A stretch of DNA of 64,000 nucleotides, taken from Roseococcus sp. SYP-B2431. Lineage in GTDB: Bacteria; Pseudomonadota; Alphaproteobacteria; Acetobacterales; Acetobacteraceae. The translations under genes were made by a program, and so were the position numbers. Location of the stretch: assembly GCF_004336745.1 (NCBI RefSeq), contig NZ_SJXD01000027.1, positions 248,001 to 312,000 on the forward strand, given 5' to 3'. Below, in pieces: positions 37,542 to 44,749 of this stretch. Below the pieces are notes generated by a model, which had not been told where the DNA came from, ran no database searches, and saw only the letters and a list, made by a program, of their open reading frames with translations. Every line of letters begins with the position of its first letter. Position 1 is the first letter of the stretch.

Positions 37542-38146
37542 CAGTCGAAGCTCGCCAGCAGCTTGTCGATCTCCTGCTGGCTGCTTGCGGAGGCCGGCAG
37601 CTGCGGGCCGTTCGCCAGCGCGCGCCCTTCCGTCACGGGGGTGACCGGCACGGCTTCCTCCGGCCGTGGCGGCGCGTCGGCGCCCGAGGAGAAGCGCGCC
37701 GTCACCGCGGCAACACGGCCCTCGATCGCCTTGAGCGCCGAGACGACCTTGCTGATGCGCTGCCCGGTGATGTCCTGGAAGCTGCAGGCCTCGTAGATGC
37801 GGGTCACCGCCGCCCCGAGCTTCTCACTCTCCGACGCCGGGACGCGCGACTGCATGGCCTCCAGCCCCTCGCAGACATCGAGGATCTCGTTCGTCGCATT
37901 GGCCGTGTGCTCGACCACGGCATCCAGCTCGTCGGTCGCGCGGGGGATGTGGCTCGCGTTGATGTCGTCCACGCGCAGCGCGGCGATCTCGGTCTTGGCC
38001 CGCTGCACCTCGCGGCCCAGCGCCTCAAGTTCCGAGAGCAGCGTGGCCTCGGTCATAGTCATATCGCCGGCGAGGCTGCCGAGCACCTGGCGCACGGCCT
38101 GCTCGATCGCGTCGGGATGGCCCTGGGACGGGTTCACGTCATGCAT
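37541..38146 (-). CDS. cheZ: Protein phosphatase CheZ
   Basis: A 201-residue cytosolic phosphatase that removes phosphate from CheY and so resets chemotaxis signalling. The active motif [11 protein letters not shown] is present with D125 and Q129 at the catalytic positions of the enteric enzyme. The long helices on either side fit CheZ. The C-terminal [12 protein letters not shown] is the CheY-binding tail. It overlaps cheY by 8 bp and abuts the large AMIN-like gene. Confidence 0.93.
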   Translation of the reverse strand: MHDVNPSQGHPDAIEQAVRQVLGSLAGDMTMTEATLLSELEALGREVQRAKTEIAALRVDDINASHIPRATDELDAVVEHTANATNEILDVCEGLEAMQSRVPASESEKLGAAVTRIYEACSFQDITGQRISKVVSALKAIEGRVAAVTARFSSGADAPPRPEEAVPVTPVTEGRALANGPQLPASASSQQEIDKLLASFD

Positions 38147-38525
38147 GGACCAGCACCTTCTCGATCTTCTCGCGCAGGGTCTCGGCGTTGAACGGCTTCA
38201 CGATGTAGTTGGAGACACCGGCCTGCTTCGCGGCCACGACGTTCTCGGTCTTGCTCTCGGCGGTGATCATGATGAAGGGCAGGTGCTTGAGCCGGGCATC
38301 GGCGCGCACCTCCTTCAGCAGGTCGAGGCCCGTCATCGGCTCCATGTTCCAGTCGCTGATGACGAGGCCGAAATTGCCCGCGCGCAGCTTCGCCAGCGCC
38401 TCGGCCCCGTCGGTCGCTTCCTCGACATTGTCGAATTCGAGCTGCTTGAGCAGGTTGCGGATGATCCGCAGCATGGTCTTGTAGTCGTCCACGATGAGGA
38501 CATTCATGCTCTTGTCCATGGCCAT
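38139..38525 (-). CDS. cheY: Chemotaxis response regulator CheY
   Basis: A 128-residue single-domain receiver. Residues D13-D14, phosphoacceptor D58 (VISDWNM), T88 and K110 form the standard active site. It binds FliM when phosphorylated and changes rotation direction or stops the motor. ATG 38525 is used; an ATG at 38519 or 38507 would also give a full receiver. It sits between motE and cheZ in the same operon. The ASDWNM-type site and position argue for a true CheY rather than another receiver. Confidence 0.94.
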   Translation of the reverse strand: MAMDKSMNVLIVDDYKTMLRIIRNLLKQLEFDNVEEATDGAEALAKLRAGNFGLVISDWNMEPMTGLDLLKEVRADARLKHLPFIMITAESKTENVVAAKQAGVSNYIVKPFNAETLREKIEKVLVHA

Positions 38526-38561
38526 AGTCGTGCGGTCCTTTTCGCAACGGGTTCGGGAAGG

Positions 38562-39179
38562 TCAGTCGTTCGGGCGCGCGCGATGGCGGGCGAGCTCGGT
38601 CGTCACGAGCCGCGCCCGCTCGGGACGCATCGCGGCGAGCACCGGGGCGGCCTTGTTCTCGCGCATGCGGTCGACGACCTGGATCAGCACCGGCATGTCG
38701 AGATCGTCGAAGATGCCGGCGGCGTCACGCGGCCGCATGCCCTCGTAGAGTCGGACCATCTGGCGCCAGCCCTGCTCGGTGCGCTCGTCGCGCGAGCGGG
38801 CTTCCGCCTCCAGCCGCTGCTGCAGGGCCGCCAGCTCCTCGAGCCGCCCAGTCAGGCGGCGTTCCACGGCGGCGGCCAGCATCTCGCGCTGCGAGAGTGC
38901 GGCCTCCCGCCCCTCGATCTCGGCCCTGCGGGCCCGCAGGGCCTCGAGCACGGCGCGTTCGGCCAGGGCTTCGGGCGTGGGCGGCGCGGAAGCTTCGGCG
39001 ACCTGCCGTGGCGGCGGCGGGCCCGCGGGCGGCGGCGCGGGCGCCGGCGCGCTCGCCACGGCCGGGCTCACCAGGGCCACGGACGGCGCCGAGCCGTGGC
39101 GAAGCGCCTGCAGCTTTACCCCGAGCAAGGTCAGCATGGCCAGCAGCGCCATCGGCAGAAGGCGGGGGCGCACGATCAT
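38562..39179 (-). CDS. MotE-like flagellar motor chaperone
   Basis: This 205-residue protein has an N-terminal membrane or signal helix (residues 8-25), a Pro/Ala-rich linker, and a long coiled coil (about 85-140). It ends with an MgtE-N-like segment, YEGMRPRDAAGIFDDLDMPV to the C-terminus. That layout matches MotE of rhizobia, a periplasmic chaperone of MotC, and FliG-like fragments. It overlaps the DUF6468-like gene by four bases. The identification rests on layout and operon; the start at ATG 39179 is fixed by the overlap. Confidence 0.8.
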   Translation of the reverse strand: MIVRPRLLPMALLAMLTLLGVKLQALRHGSAPSVALVSPAVASAPAPAPPPAGPPPPRQVAEASAPPTPEALAERAVLEALRARRAEIEGREAALSQREMLAAAVERRLTGRLEELAALQQRLEAEARSRDERTEQGWRQMVRLYEGMRPRDAAGIFDDLDMPVLIQVVDRMRENKAAPVLAAMRPERARLVTTELARHRARPND

Positions 39180-39586
39180 TGGAGACCCAGCGCGCGGATC
39201 AGCTCGCGCTCGGCCTCGCTGCGGACAGGCTGCGGCGCGGGAGAGGTTGCGCTGGCGATGGGACGTGCGGCCTGGACTGCGCTTTCCAGCCGATCGGCAA
39301 GAACCTCGGACCGTTCGACCAGATAGCGGAGATCCTCGCGGATCGCCTCGGCGCCGGCGACGCGCTCGGCCACCTGCCGGCCCGCAAGCTCCGCCGTGGC
39401 GCGCAGGCGCATCAACGCGGCTTCGGCGTGGCGCGAGGCCTCGCCCAGGCCGGCGGCGCCCTGCTCCAATGCGGCGCGGTCCGCGCGGAGCGCCCGCAGC
39501 ATGCGGTCGAGCCGCCAGGCCATGGGCAGCGTCGCGCCGAGAAGGCCGACGACCGCGATCTGCACGGCCCATTCGAGCATGCTCAT
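39176..39586 (-). CDS. DUF6468-like membrane-anchored protein of the fliM operon
   Basis: A 136-residue protein with one N-terminal membrane helix (about 4-22) followed by a helical domain (AALEQGAAGLGEASRHAEAALMRLRATAE). It fits the small uncharacterised protein found after fliM in alphaproteobacteria (DUF6468 type). The stop overlaps the MotE start and the start overlaps the fliM stop, both as ATGA, so it is co-translated with them. Its role is unknown; a link to the switch or stator is inferred from position. Confidence 0.75.
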   Translation of the reverse strand: MSMLEWAVQIAVVGLLGATLPMAWRLDRMLRALRADRAALEQGAAGLGEASRHAEAALMRLRATAELAGRQVAERVAGAEAIREDLRYLVERSEVLADRLESAVQAARPIASATSPAPQPVRSEAERELIRALGLQ

Positions 39587-40650
39587 GCTGCGGCCTCGTT
39601 CACCGCCCGCAGGGTGTCGGAGATGCGCACGGCCTGCCGGTTCTCCAGGCGCCCGAATTCGCCCTGGAAGAGCTGCACGGGGCCGCATTGCAGCCGGACG
39701 GGCGAGCCCGGCGCCGCGTTCAGCATGATCCGATCGCCGGGCTGCAGCGCGATGACGCTGGAGAGCGGCATCACCTGCTGGTCCAGCACCACGTCCAGCG
39801 AGACCTCGGTGTGGCGCAGCTGCTCGGCGAGATGGGTTTCCCAGATGCTGTCGCGGCCGAACTTCTCGCCCATGAACTGCTGCAGCAGCAGCTCGCGAAC
39901 AGGCTCCAGCGTGGCATAGGGCAACAGCAGCTCGAGCCGGCCGCCGCGGTCCTCCATATCGACGCGGAGGCGGGTCAGAACGCAGGCATTGGAGAGGCGT
40001 GAGATGGCCGCGAAGCGCGGGTTCACCTCCAGCCGCTCGAAGAGGAACTCGACATCCGTGATGGGAGCGAAGGCGTCGCCCAGATCCTTCAGCACCACGC
40101 TGATCAGGCGCTCGACCAGCGTGCGCTCGATGGTCGTGTAGGGACGCCCCTCGATCCGCATCGCCGCCGTGCCGCGCCGGCCGCCGAGCAGCACGTCGAC
40201 CACCGAGTAGATCATCGAGGAATCCACCACGATCAACCCGAAATTGTCCCATTCCTCCACCTTGAAGACGGCGAGCATCGCGGGCAGCGGCACGCTGTTC
40301 AGGTAGTCGCCGAAGCGCTGGCTGGCGATGCTGTCGATCGAGACCTCGACATTGTCGGAGGTGAAATTGCGCAGCGAGGTCGAGAGGATGCGAACCAGCC
40401 GGTCGAAGATGATCTCCAGCATCGGCAGGCGTTCGTAGGAGACGAGGCCCGAATGGATCATCCGCTCGATGCCGGTCTTGGAGGCATTGCCCCCCTCCCC
40501 GTCATCCTCGAAGCCCAGGAGGCTGTCGATCTCCGCCTGGTTCAGCACGCGGGCGGCGTCGGCCGAGACCTCCGGCTCGGGCGCCGCCGACCCCTGGTCC
40601 AGCGCGGCGCCCCAGGCGGCAGCCAGATCGTCGTCGTCCTCGCCGGTCAT
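39583..40650 (-). CDS. fliM: Flagellar motor switch protein FliM
   Basis: This 355-residue C-ring protein receives CheY-P and controls direction. The N-terminal CheY-binding peptide is LNQAEIDSLLG at 36-46, preceded by an acidic, Ala-rich tail of about 35 residues. The middle domain contains the GGRRGTAAMRIEGRPYTTIE block, and a SpoA domain closes the protein. Start at ATG 40650, with the fliL stop about 10 bp upstream. Length is normal. Confidence 0.97.
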   Translation of the reverse strand: MTGEDDDDLAAAWGAALDQGSAAPEPEVSADAARVLNQAEIDSLLGFEDDGEGGNASKTGIERMIHSGLVSYERLPMLEIIFDRLVRILSTSLRNFTSDNVEVSIDSIASQRFGDYLNSVPLPAMLAVFKVEEWDNFGLIVVDSSMIYSVVDVLLGGRRGTAAMRIEGRPYTTIERTLVERLISVVLKDLGDAFAPITDVEFLFERLEVNPRFAAISRLSNACVLTRLRVDMEDRGGRLELLLPYATLEPVRELLLQQFMGEKFGRDSIWETHLAEQLRHTEVSLDVVLDQQVMPLSSVIALQPGDRIMLNAAPGSPVRLQCGPVQLFQGEFGRLENRQAVRISDTLRAVNEAAA

Positions 40651-40660
40651 GGCGCGCCGC

Positions 40661-41167
40661 TCATTGAACCAGGATCTCGGTGAAGAGCACGTCGGTGACG
40701 CGCGCGGGCGAGGCCGCGATATTGGCGCGTGCGATCAGCTCCTCGCGCAGGCGGTGCGTGCCGGCGCTGCCGCGCAGCTCCTCCGGGCGGATCTCGCGCA
40801 GATAGGTCGTGAAGAGATCCACGAGCCGCGGCATGGCAGCCTGGAGCGTCGCCGCGTCCTGCGCGCCGGCGACCTCCATCTGGCTCTTCAGGCGGATGAA
40901 GGCCCGGCGGCCCGGAGCGTTGAGATTCGCCGTGATGTCGGGCATGGCCACGAAGACCGGCACGCGCGGCGCCGCGGGCTCGGCGTGCTCCCCCGCGGGA
41001 TGCTCCGTCGCGTGGCGGCCGAGCATCCCCGGCAGGATTCCGCTGAACCAGAGGCCCGCGCCGACCCCGGCCAGGACCAGCGGCAGCGCGAGCAAGATCA
41101 CCTTCTTCTTTCTCGCGCTACGCGGAGGCGGACCTTCCTTGCCCTCCTCGCTCTTCGTCGCCGCCAT
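40661..41167 (-). CDS. fliL: Flagellar basal body-associated protein FliL
   Basis: A 168-residue single-pass inner-membrane protein of the stator region. A Lys-rich cytoplasmic start (SARKKKVILLALPLVLAG) leads into one membrane helix (about 22-42), and the periplasmic domain ends VTDVLFTEILVQ, the usual FliL C-terminus. ATG 41167 is used (ATG 41176 is an alternative). It is the first gene of the seven-gene motility operon and diverges from flgF across a 212-bp region that carries regulatory palindromes. Confidence 0.94.
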   Translation of the reverse strand: MAATKSEEGKEGPPPRSARKKKVILLALPLVLAGVGAGLWFSGILPGMLGRHATEHPAGEHAEPAAPRVPVFVAMPDITANLNAPGRRAFIRLKSQMEVAGAQDAATLQAAMPRLVDLFTTYLREIRPEELRGSAGTHRLREELIARANIAASPARVTDVLFTEILVQ

Positions 41168-41254
41168 GGCGCCCACACCCTTCTGGTTTCCGGTGGGGCA
41201 TCCTGGCGCGAAGGGGTTAACGAAGCGTTTCGCGCCGGAACCTCGCCTCGAACC

Positions 41255-41304
41255 TGCCGGCATCCGGCAATCCTTGCCGGTCCACGCCGGGCAATCCCTG
41301 CCGG
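41255..41304. promoter_or_regulatory. Array of CCGGCAA/TTGCCGG half-sites between fliL and flgF
   Basis: Half-sites TGCCGG (41255-41260), CCGGCAA (41264-41270), TTGCCGG (41274-41280), CCGGGCAA (41287-41294) and CTGCCGG (41298-41304) form overlapping palindromes; the central one is CCGGCAA-TCC-TTGCCGG. They end 26 bp before a sigma-54 core promoter. This is the place where an enhancer-binding activator such as FlbD would sit. Confidence 0.6.
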
Positions 41305-41330
41305 ACATCGCCGCCTGGGGCCGCCTGGGC

Positions 41331-41345
41331 TGGCACGCGCCTTGC
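41331..41345 (+). promoter_or_regulatory. Sigma-54 promoter of flgFGAH
   Basis: TGGCACGCGCCTTGC matches TGGCACG-N4-TTGC without a mismatch. GG and GC are ten bases apart. The predicted transcription start, about 12 bp further on, is some 23 bp before the flgF ATG. Confidence 0.85.
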
Positions 41346-41379
41346 GATCGCCGTTCCGAGCCTTCGACGGAGCGCCGCC

Positions 41380-42123
41380 ATGGACAGCCCGAGCTACATC
41401 ATCCTGTCTCGCCTCTCGGCGCAGATGCGCGCGAGCGACCTCGCCGCGAGCAACCTCGCCAATGCCGAGACGCCGGGCTATCGCGCCAGCCGGCCGGTCT
41501 TCGCCGAGGTGGTCACGCGGCAGGGGCGCGTCGCCGGGCCGCGGAACGCCAGCGAGGTCGGCTATGCCTGGGACCGCGCGAGTTGGCGCGACGTCGCCGC
41601 GGGGCCGATCACCACGACCGGAAATCCCTTCGACGTGGCGATCTCCGGCGAGGGCTACTTCGTTCTGGAGACGCCGCGCGGCGAGCGCTACACGCGCGCG
41701 GGACGCTTCGCCCTCGGCCAGGACGGCCGCCTCGTGGACCATGCCGGCCATGCCGTGCTGAACGCCAATTCCCAGCCTGTCGCCATCGCGCCCAACGACA
41801 CGCGCATCGAGATCCAAGGCGACGGCACGATCCGCAGCGAGAACGGCGTCATCGGCCGCCTGCGCCTCGTGCGCTTCGAGAACCAGCAGGCGCTGCGAGC
41901 CGAGGGCGACCGCAACTTCGACGCCGCCGGCGAGCAGGCCGAGGAGATCGCGCGCCCGTCCGTCGTGCAGGGCGCGGTCGAGGGCAGCAACGTCCAGTCC
42001 GTGCTGGAGATGACGCGCATGATGGCCGAGCTGCGCGAGTTCCAGATGGCGAGCCAGTTCCTCGATCGCGAGGGCGAACGCCAGCAAAGCGCCATCGACC
42101 GCCTGCTGCGGCGGAGGAACTGA
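41380..42123 (+). CDS. flgF: Flagellar basal-body rod protein FlgF
   Basis: This 247-residue proximal rod protein starts with the conserved helix ending SNLANAETPGYRASRPVF. The D1 region shows TTGNPFDVAISGEGYFVLE and GERYTRAGRFAL. The C-terminus has the helical SVLEMTRMMAELREFQMASQ. It is exported through the flagellar type III system. It is first in the plus-strand operon flgF-flgG-flgA-flgH, behind a sigma-54 promoter. The gap to flgG holds a mini-ORF that repeats the flgG start. Confidence 0.96.
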   Translation: MDSPSYIILSRLSAQMRASDLAASNLANAETPGYRASRPVFAEVVTRQGRVAGPRNASEVGYAWDRASWRDVAAGPITTTGNPFDVAISGEGYFVLETPRGERYTRAGRFALGQDGRLVDHAGHAVLNANSQPVAIAPNDTRIEIQGDGTIRSENGVIGRLRLVRFENQQALRAEGDRNFDAAGEQAEEIARPSVVQGAVEGSNVQSVLEMTRMMAELREFQMASQFLDREGERQQSAIDRLLRRRN

Positions 42124-42125
42124 AT

Positions 42126-42191
42126 ATGCGGTCCCTGCACATCGCCGCCGACCCTTCCGTTCTGTGGCGGCTCCGCCGTCGGGAGTCTTGA
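42126..42191 (+). other. 22-codon mini-ORF repeating the flgG start
   Basis: ATGCGGTCCCTGCACATCGCCGCC at 42126-42149 matches the first 24 bases of flgG (42195-42218) except for one base (CGG for CGA). The frame then runs for 13 more codons to TGA 42189-42191, giving MRSLHIAADPSVLWRLRRRES. The stop is 3 bases before the flgG ATG. Part of the 45-base insert is self-complementary (GGCGGctCCGCC; CCGAC...GTCGG). It is not known whether it is translated. Confidence 0.7.
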
Positions 42192-42194
42192 ACC

Positions 42195-42980
42195 ATGCGA
42201 TCCCTGCACATCGCCGCCACGGGCATGCTCGCGCAGCAGACCAACGTGGAGGTCATCTCGAACAACCTCGCGAATATGAGCACGACGGGCTACAAGCGCC
42301 GCCGCGCCGAGTTCCAGGACCTGATCTATCAGAACCTGCGCCGCGTCGGCTCGCAGAGCAGCGACACCGGCACCGTGCTCCCCTCCGGCGCGCAGATCGG
42401 CCTCGGCGTGCGGACGGCGGCCATCTACCGCGTCTCCGAGCAGGGTAGCCTGCAGCAGACCGAGAACCGCTTCGATCTCGCCATCCGCGGCAACGGCTAC
42501 TTCCAGATCCAGCTGCCATCCGGTGAGATCGCCTATACGCGCGACGGCACCTTCGCGCTGAGCCCGGAGGGCGTGATCGTCACGGCCGAGGGCTATGTGG
42601 TGCAGCCGGGCATCACTATCCCGGCCGCGGCGCGCGACGTCACCATCAATGCGAGCGGCGAGGTGCTGGCCGCGCTCGACGGGCAGCTCGCGCCGCAGAA
42701 TGTGGGGCAGATCCAGACCGCGATCTTCGCCAACGAGGGCGGGCTGGAGGCGGTGGGCGACAACCTGTTCCTGGCCACGCCGGGCTCCGGCCAGCCGCAG
42801 GCCGCGGCCCCGGGCCAGCCGGGGCATGGCGCCGTCTCGCAAGGCTTCATCGAGACCAGCAACGTGAACACGGTGCAGGAGATCACCTCGCTCATCACCG
42901 CACAGCGCGCCTACGAGATGAACAGCCGCGTCATCACCGCCTCGGATTCGATGCTCGAGACGCTGACGAGGCTGCGCTGA
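42195..42980 (+). CDS. flgG: Flagellar basal-body rod protein FlgG
   Basis: A 261-residue distal rod protein. The N-terminus is MRSLHIAATGMLAQQTNVE with NNLANMSTTGYKRRRAEFQD, the FlgG signature. The C-terminus has NVNTVQEITSLITAQRAYEMNS and ends in the coiled helix. Exported without a signal peptide. The start is fixed by the conserved N-terminus, although the ribosome-binding site lies within the unusual repeat upstream. The stop overlaps the flgA start by one base (TGATG). Confidence 0.97.
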   Translation: MRSLHIAATGMLAQQTNVEVISNNLANMSTTGYKRRRAEFQDLIYQNLRRVGSQSSDTGTVLPSGAQIGLGVRTAAIYRVSEQGSLQQTENRFDLAIRGNGYFQIQLPSGEIAYTRDGTFALSPEGVIVTAEGYVVQPGITIPAAARDVTINASGEVLAALDGQLAPQNVGQIQTAIFANEGGLEAVGDNLFLATPGSGQPQAAAPGQPGHGAVSQGFIETSNVNTVQEITSLITAQRAYEMNSRVITASDSMLETLTRLR

Positions 42981-43912
42981 TGTTGCGGCGCTCGCTCTTC
43001 ATGCTGCCGGCGCTCGCCGCGCCGGCCCTGGCGGCAGAGCCCGCCCTGCTCCGCCCGCATGCCCTGCTGGAAGGCGACACGCTGCGCCTCTCCGACCTCT
43101 TCGATCCCGCGCCCGACACGGTGATCGCGGCCGCGCCGCAGCCCGGCCGCCGCATGGTGCTGGAGACCCAAAACCTCGTGAACATCGCCCGCCGCTACGG
43201 CGTGGCGTGGCGGCCGCTGACCGCCTCGGACCGGATCGTGGTCGAGCGCCCGGGGCGGCAGCTGCCGCGCGCCGACATCGAGGCCGTTCTCCGCGAGGCG
43301 CTGGCGCCTCAGGGCATCGATGCGGAGATGGAGATCGAGCTGCCAGGGCTGATCCCACCGTTGATCCCGGCCGGATCCTGGTTCCAGCTTGCGGTCGAGG
43401 GCGCGTCGGTGGAGGTTGCTGGCGGACGCTTCCAGGCGACGCTGGTGGTGCTGGCCGAAGGCACGGGCACCCAGCGGCTGCGCGTTGCGGGGCGGGCGGT
43501 CGCGACGGTGCCCGTGGTCGTCGCGACGCGACGCATGGCGCTGGGCGAGATCGTCGGCCGCAACGACGCGCGGCTCGTGCGGATGCGCGGCGAGCGCGTG
43601 CGGCCCGGCCACGCGCAGCAGCTGGAACAGGTGGTCGGGCAGGAGCTGCGGCGGCCCATGGCCGCGGAGCAGGGCTTCGCGGTGGTGGACCTCGGGCCGC
43701 CCTCCATCGTGCAGAAGAACGCGCTGGTGACGTTGCTGCTGGAATCGCCGGGCATCGCGCTCACCGCGCAGGGCCGCGCGCTGGAAGCGGCGGCGCGGGG
43801 CGGCACGGTGCCGGTGATGAACCTCGCCAGCCGCAGTATCGTGGAGGGCGTGGCGGTGGCGCCGGGGCGCGTGCGGGTGGCCATGGGCACCATTCCGATG
43901 GCCGCCCGATGA
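42980..43912 (+). CDS. flgA: Flagellar P-ring assembly chaperone FlgA
   Basis: This 310-residue periplasmic protein helps FlgI assemble into the P ring. It has a signal peptide (MLRRSLFMLPALAAPALA). The C-terminal two-thirds form the SAF/FlgA domain, with ATRRMALGEIVGRNDARLVR, then RRPMAAEQGFAVVDLGPP, and a final LASRSIVEGVAVAPGRVRV. It is longer at the N-terminus than enteric FlgA, as usual in alphaproteobacteria. It overlaps flgG and flgH. flgI itself is not in the window. Confidence 0.93.
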   Translation: MLRRSLFMLPALAAPALAAEPALLRPHALLEGDTLRLSDLFDPAPDTVIAAAPQPGRRMVLETQNLVNIARRYGVAWRPLTASDRIVVERPGRQLPRADIEAVLREALAPQGIDAEMEIELPGLIPPLIPAGSWFQLAVEGASVEVAGGRFQATLVVLAEGTGTQRLRVAGRAVATVPVVVATRRMALGEIVGRNDARLVRMRGERVRPGHAQQLEQVVGQELRRPMAAEQGFAVVDLGPPSIVQKNALVTLLLESPGIALTAQGRALEAAARGGTVPVMNLASRSIVEGVAVAPGRVRVAMGTIPMAAR

Positions 43913-44643
43913 GCGCCCGCCTGGCCCTCCTCGCCCTGCTGGCCATGGCCGGATGCGGCCAGGCGGAGCGGCTCTCCCGCATCGGCCGCGCGCCGGACAT
44001 GTCGCCGGTGACGAACCCGACGGAGGATCCGCGCTGGCGGCCCGTCACCATGCCCATGCCGCAGCCGCGCGAGGCGCCGCCCATGGCGAACTCGCTCTGG
44101 CGGCCGGGCAGCAGCACCTTCCTCCGCGATCAGCGGGCCGCGCAGGTGGGCGACCTCATCACCATCCTGGTGGATATCCAGGACGCGGCGCAGTTGCAGA
44201 ACCGCACCCAGCGCAGCCGCAACGGGACCGAGACCATGGGCGTGCCGAACCTGCTGGGGCTCGAGACCCAGACGCGCCGGCTGCTGCCGCGCGGCGCCGA
44301 TCCGGCGAACCTCGTCAACACCAACAGCACGGGCACGACCGACGGCAACGGAGCGGTCCGCCGCAACGAGCAGATCACCCTGCGCCTTGCGGCGACGGTC
44401 ACGCAGTCGCTGCCCAATGGCAACATGGTGGTGGCCGGGCGGCAGGAGGTGCGCGTGAACAACGAGCTGCGCGAGCTCTCGCTGCAGGGGATCGTGCGGA
44501 CGCAGGATATCGGGAGCGACAACACCGTCCGGCACGACCGGCTCGCGGAGGCCCGGATCGCCTATGGCGGGAGAGGGTCGCTGTCGGACATCCAGCAGCC
44601 GAGGCTGGGGCAGCAGCTCCTCGACATCCTGTCGCCGTTCTAG
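43909..44643 (+). CDS. flgH: Flagellar L-ring lipoprotein FlgH
   Basis: A 244-residue outer-membrane lipoprotein that builds the L ring. The lipobox is LAMAGC with C16 as acylated residue. The mature protein contains SLWRPGSSTFLRDQRAAQVGD and ends with the conserved SDIQQPRLGQQLLDILSPF. It overlaps flgA in an ATGA arrangement (43909-43912). This is the last recognised gene of the flgF operon. Confidence 0.96.
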   Translation: MSARLALLALLAMAGCGQAERLSRIGRAPDMSPVTNPTEDPRWRPVTMPMPQPREAPPMANSLWRPGSSTFLRDQRAAQVGDLITILVDIQDAAQLQNRTQRSRNGTETMGVPNLLGLETQTRRLLPRGADPANLVNTNSTGTTDGNGAVRRNEQITLRLAATVTQSLPNGNMVVAGRQEVRVNNELRELSLQGIVRTQDIGSDNTVRHDRLAEARIAYGGRGSLSDIQQPRLGQQLLDILSPF

Positions 44644-44749
44644 CCGCCGGATGGTGGTGGGCCGTCATCCGTCCCGACCTTGCGTCGTCGGTTCCGTGAA
44701 GTCCCGCGACGCGCTACCCTGGGCCGAATGTCGGGGAGACGGGGCCAAA

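Noticed and set aside
41206-41250. Minus-strand sigma-54 promoter for fliL
   Set aside because: The best GG-N10-GC spacing (AGGCGAGGTTCCGGC) has poor matches in both boxes, so no promoter was assigned to fliL.
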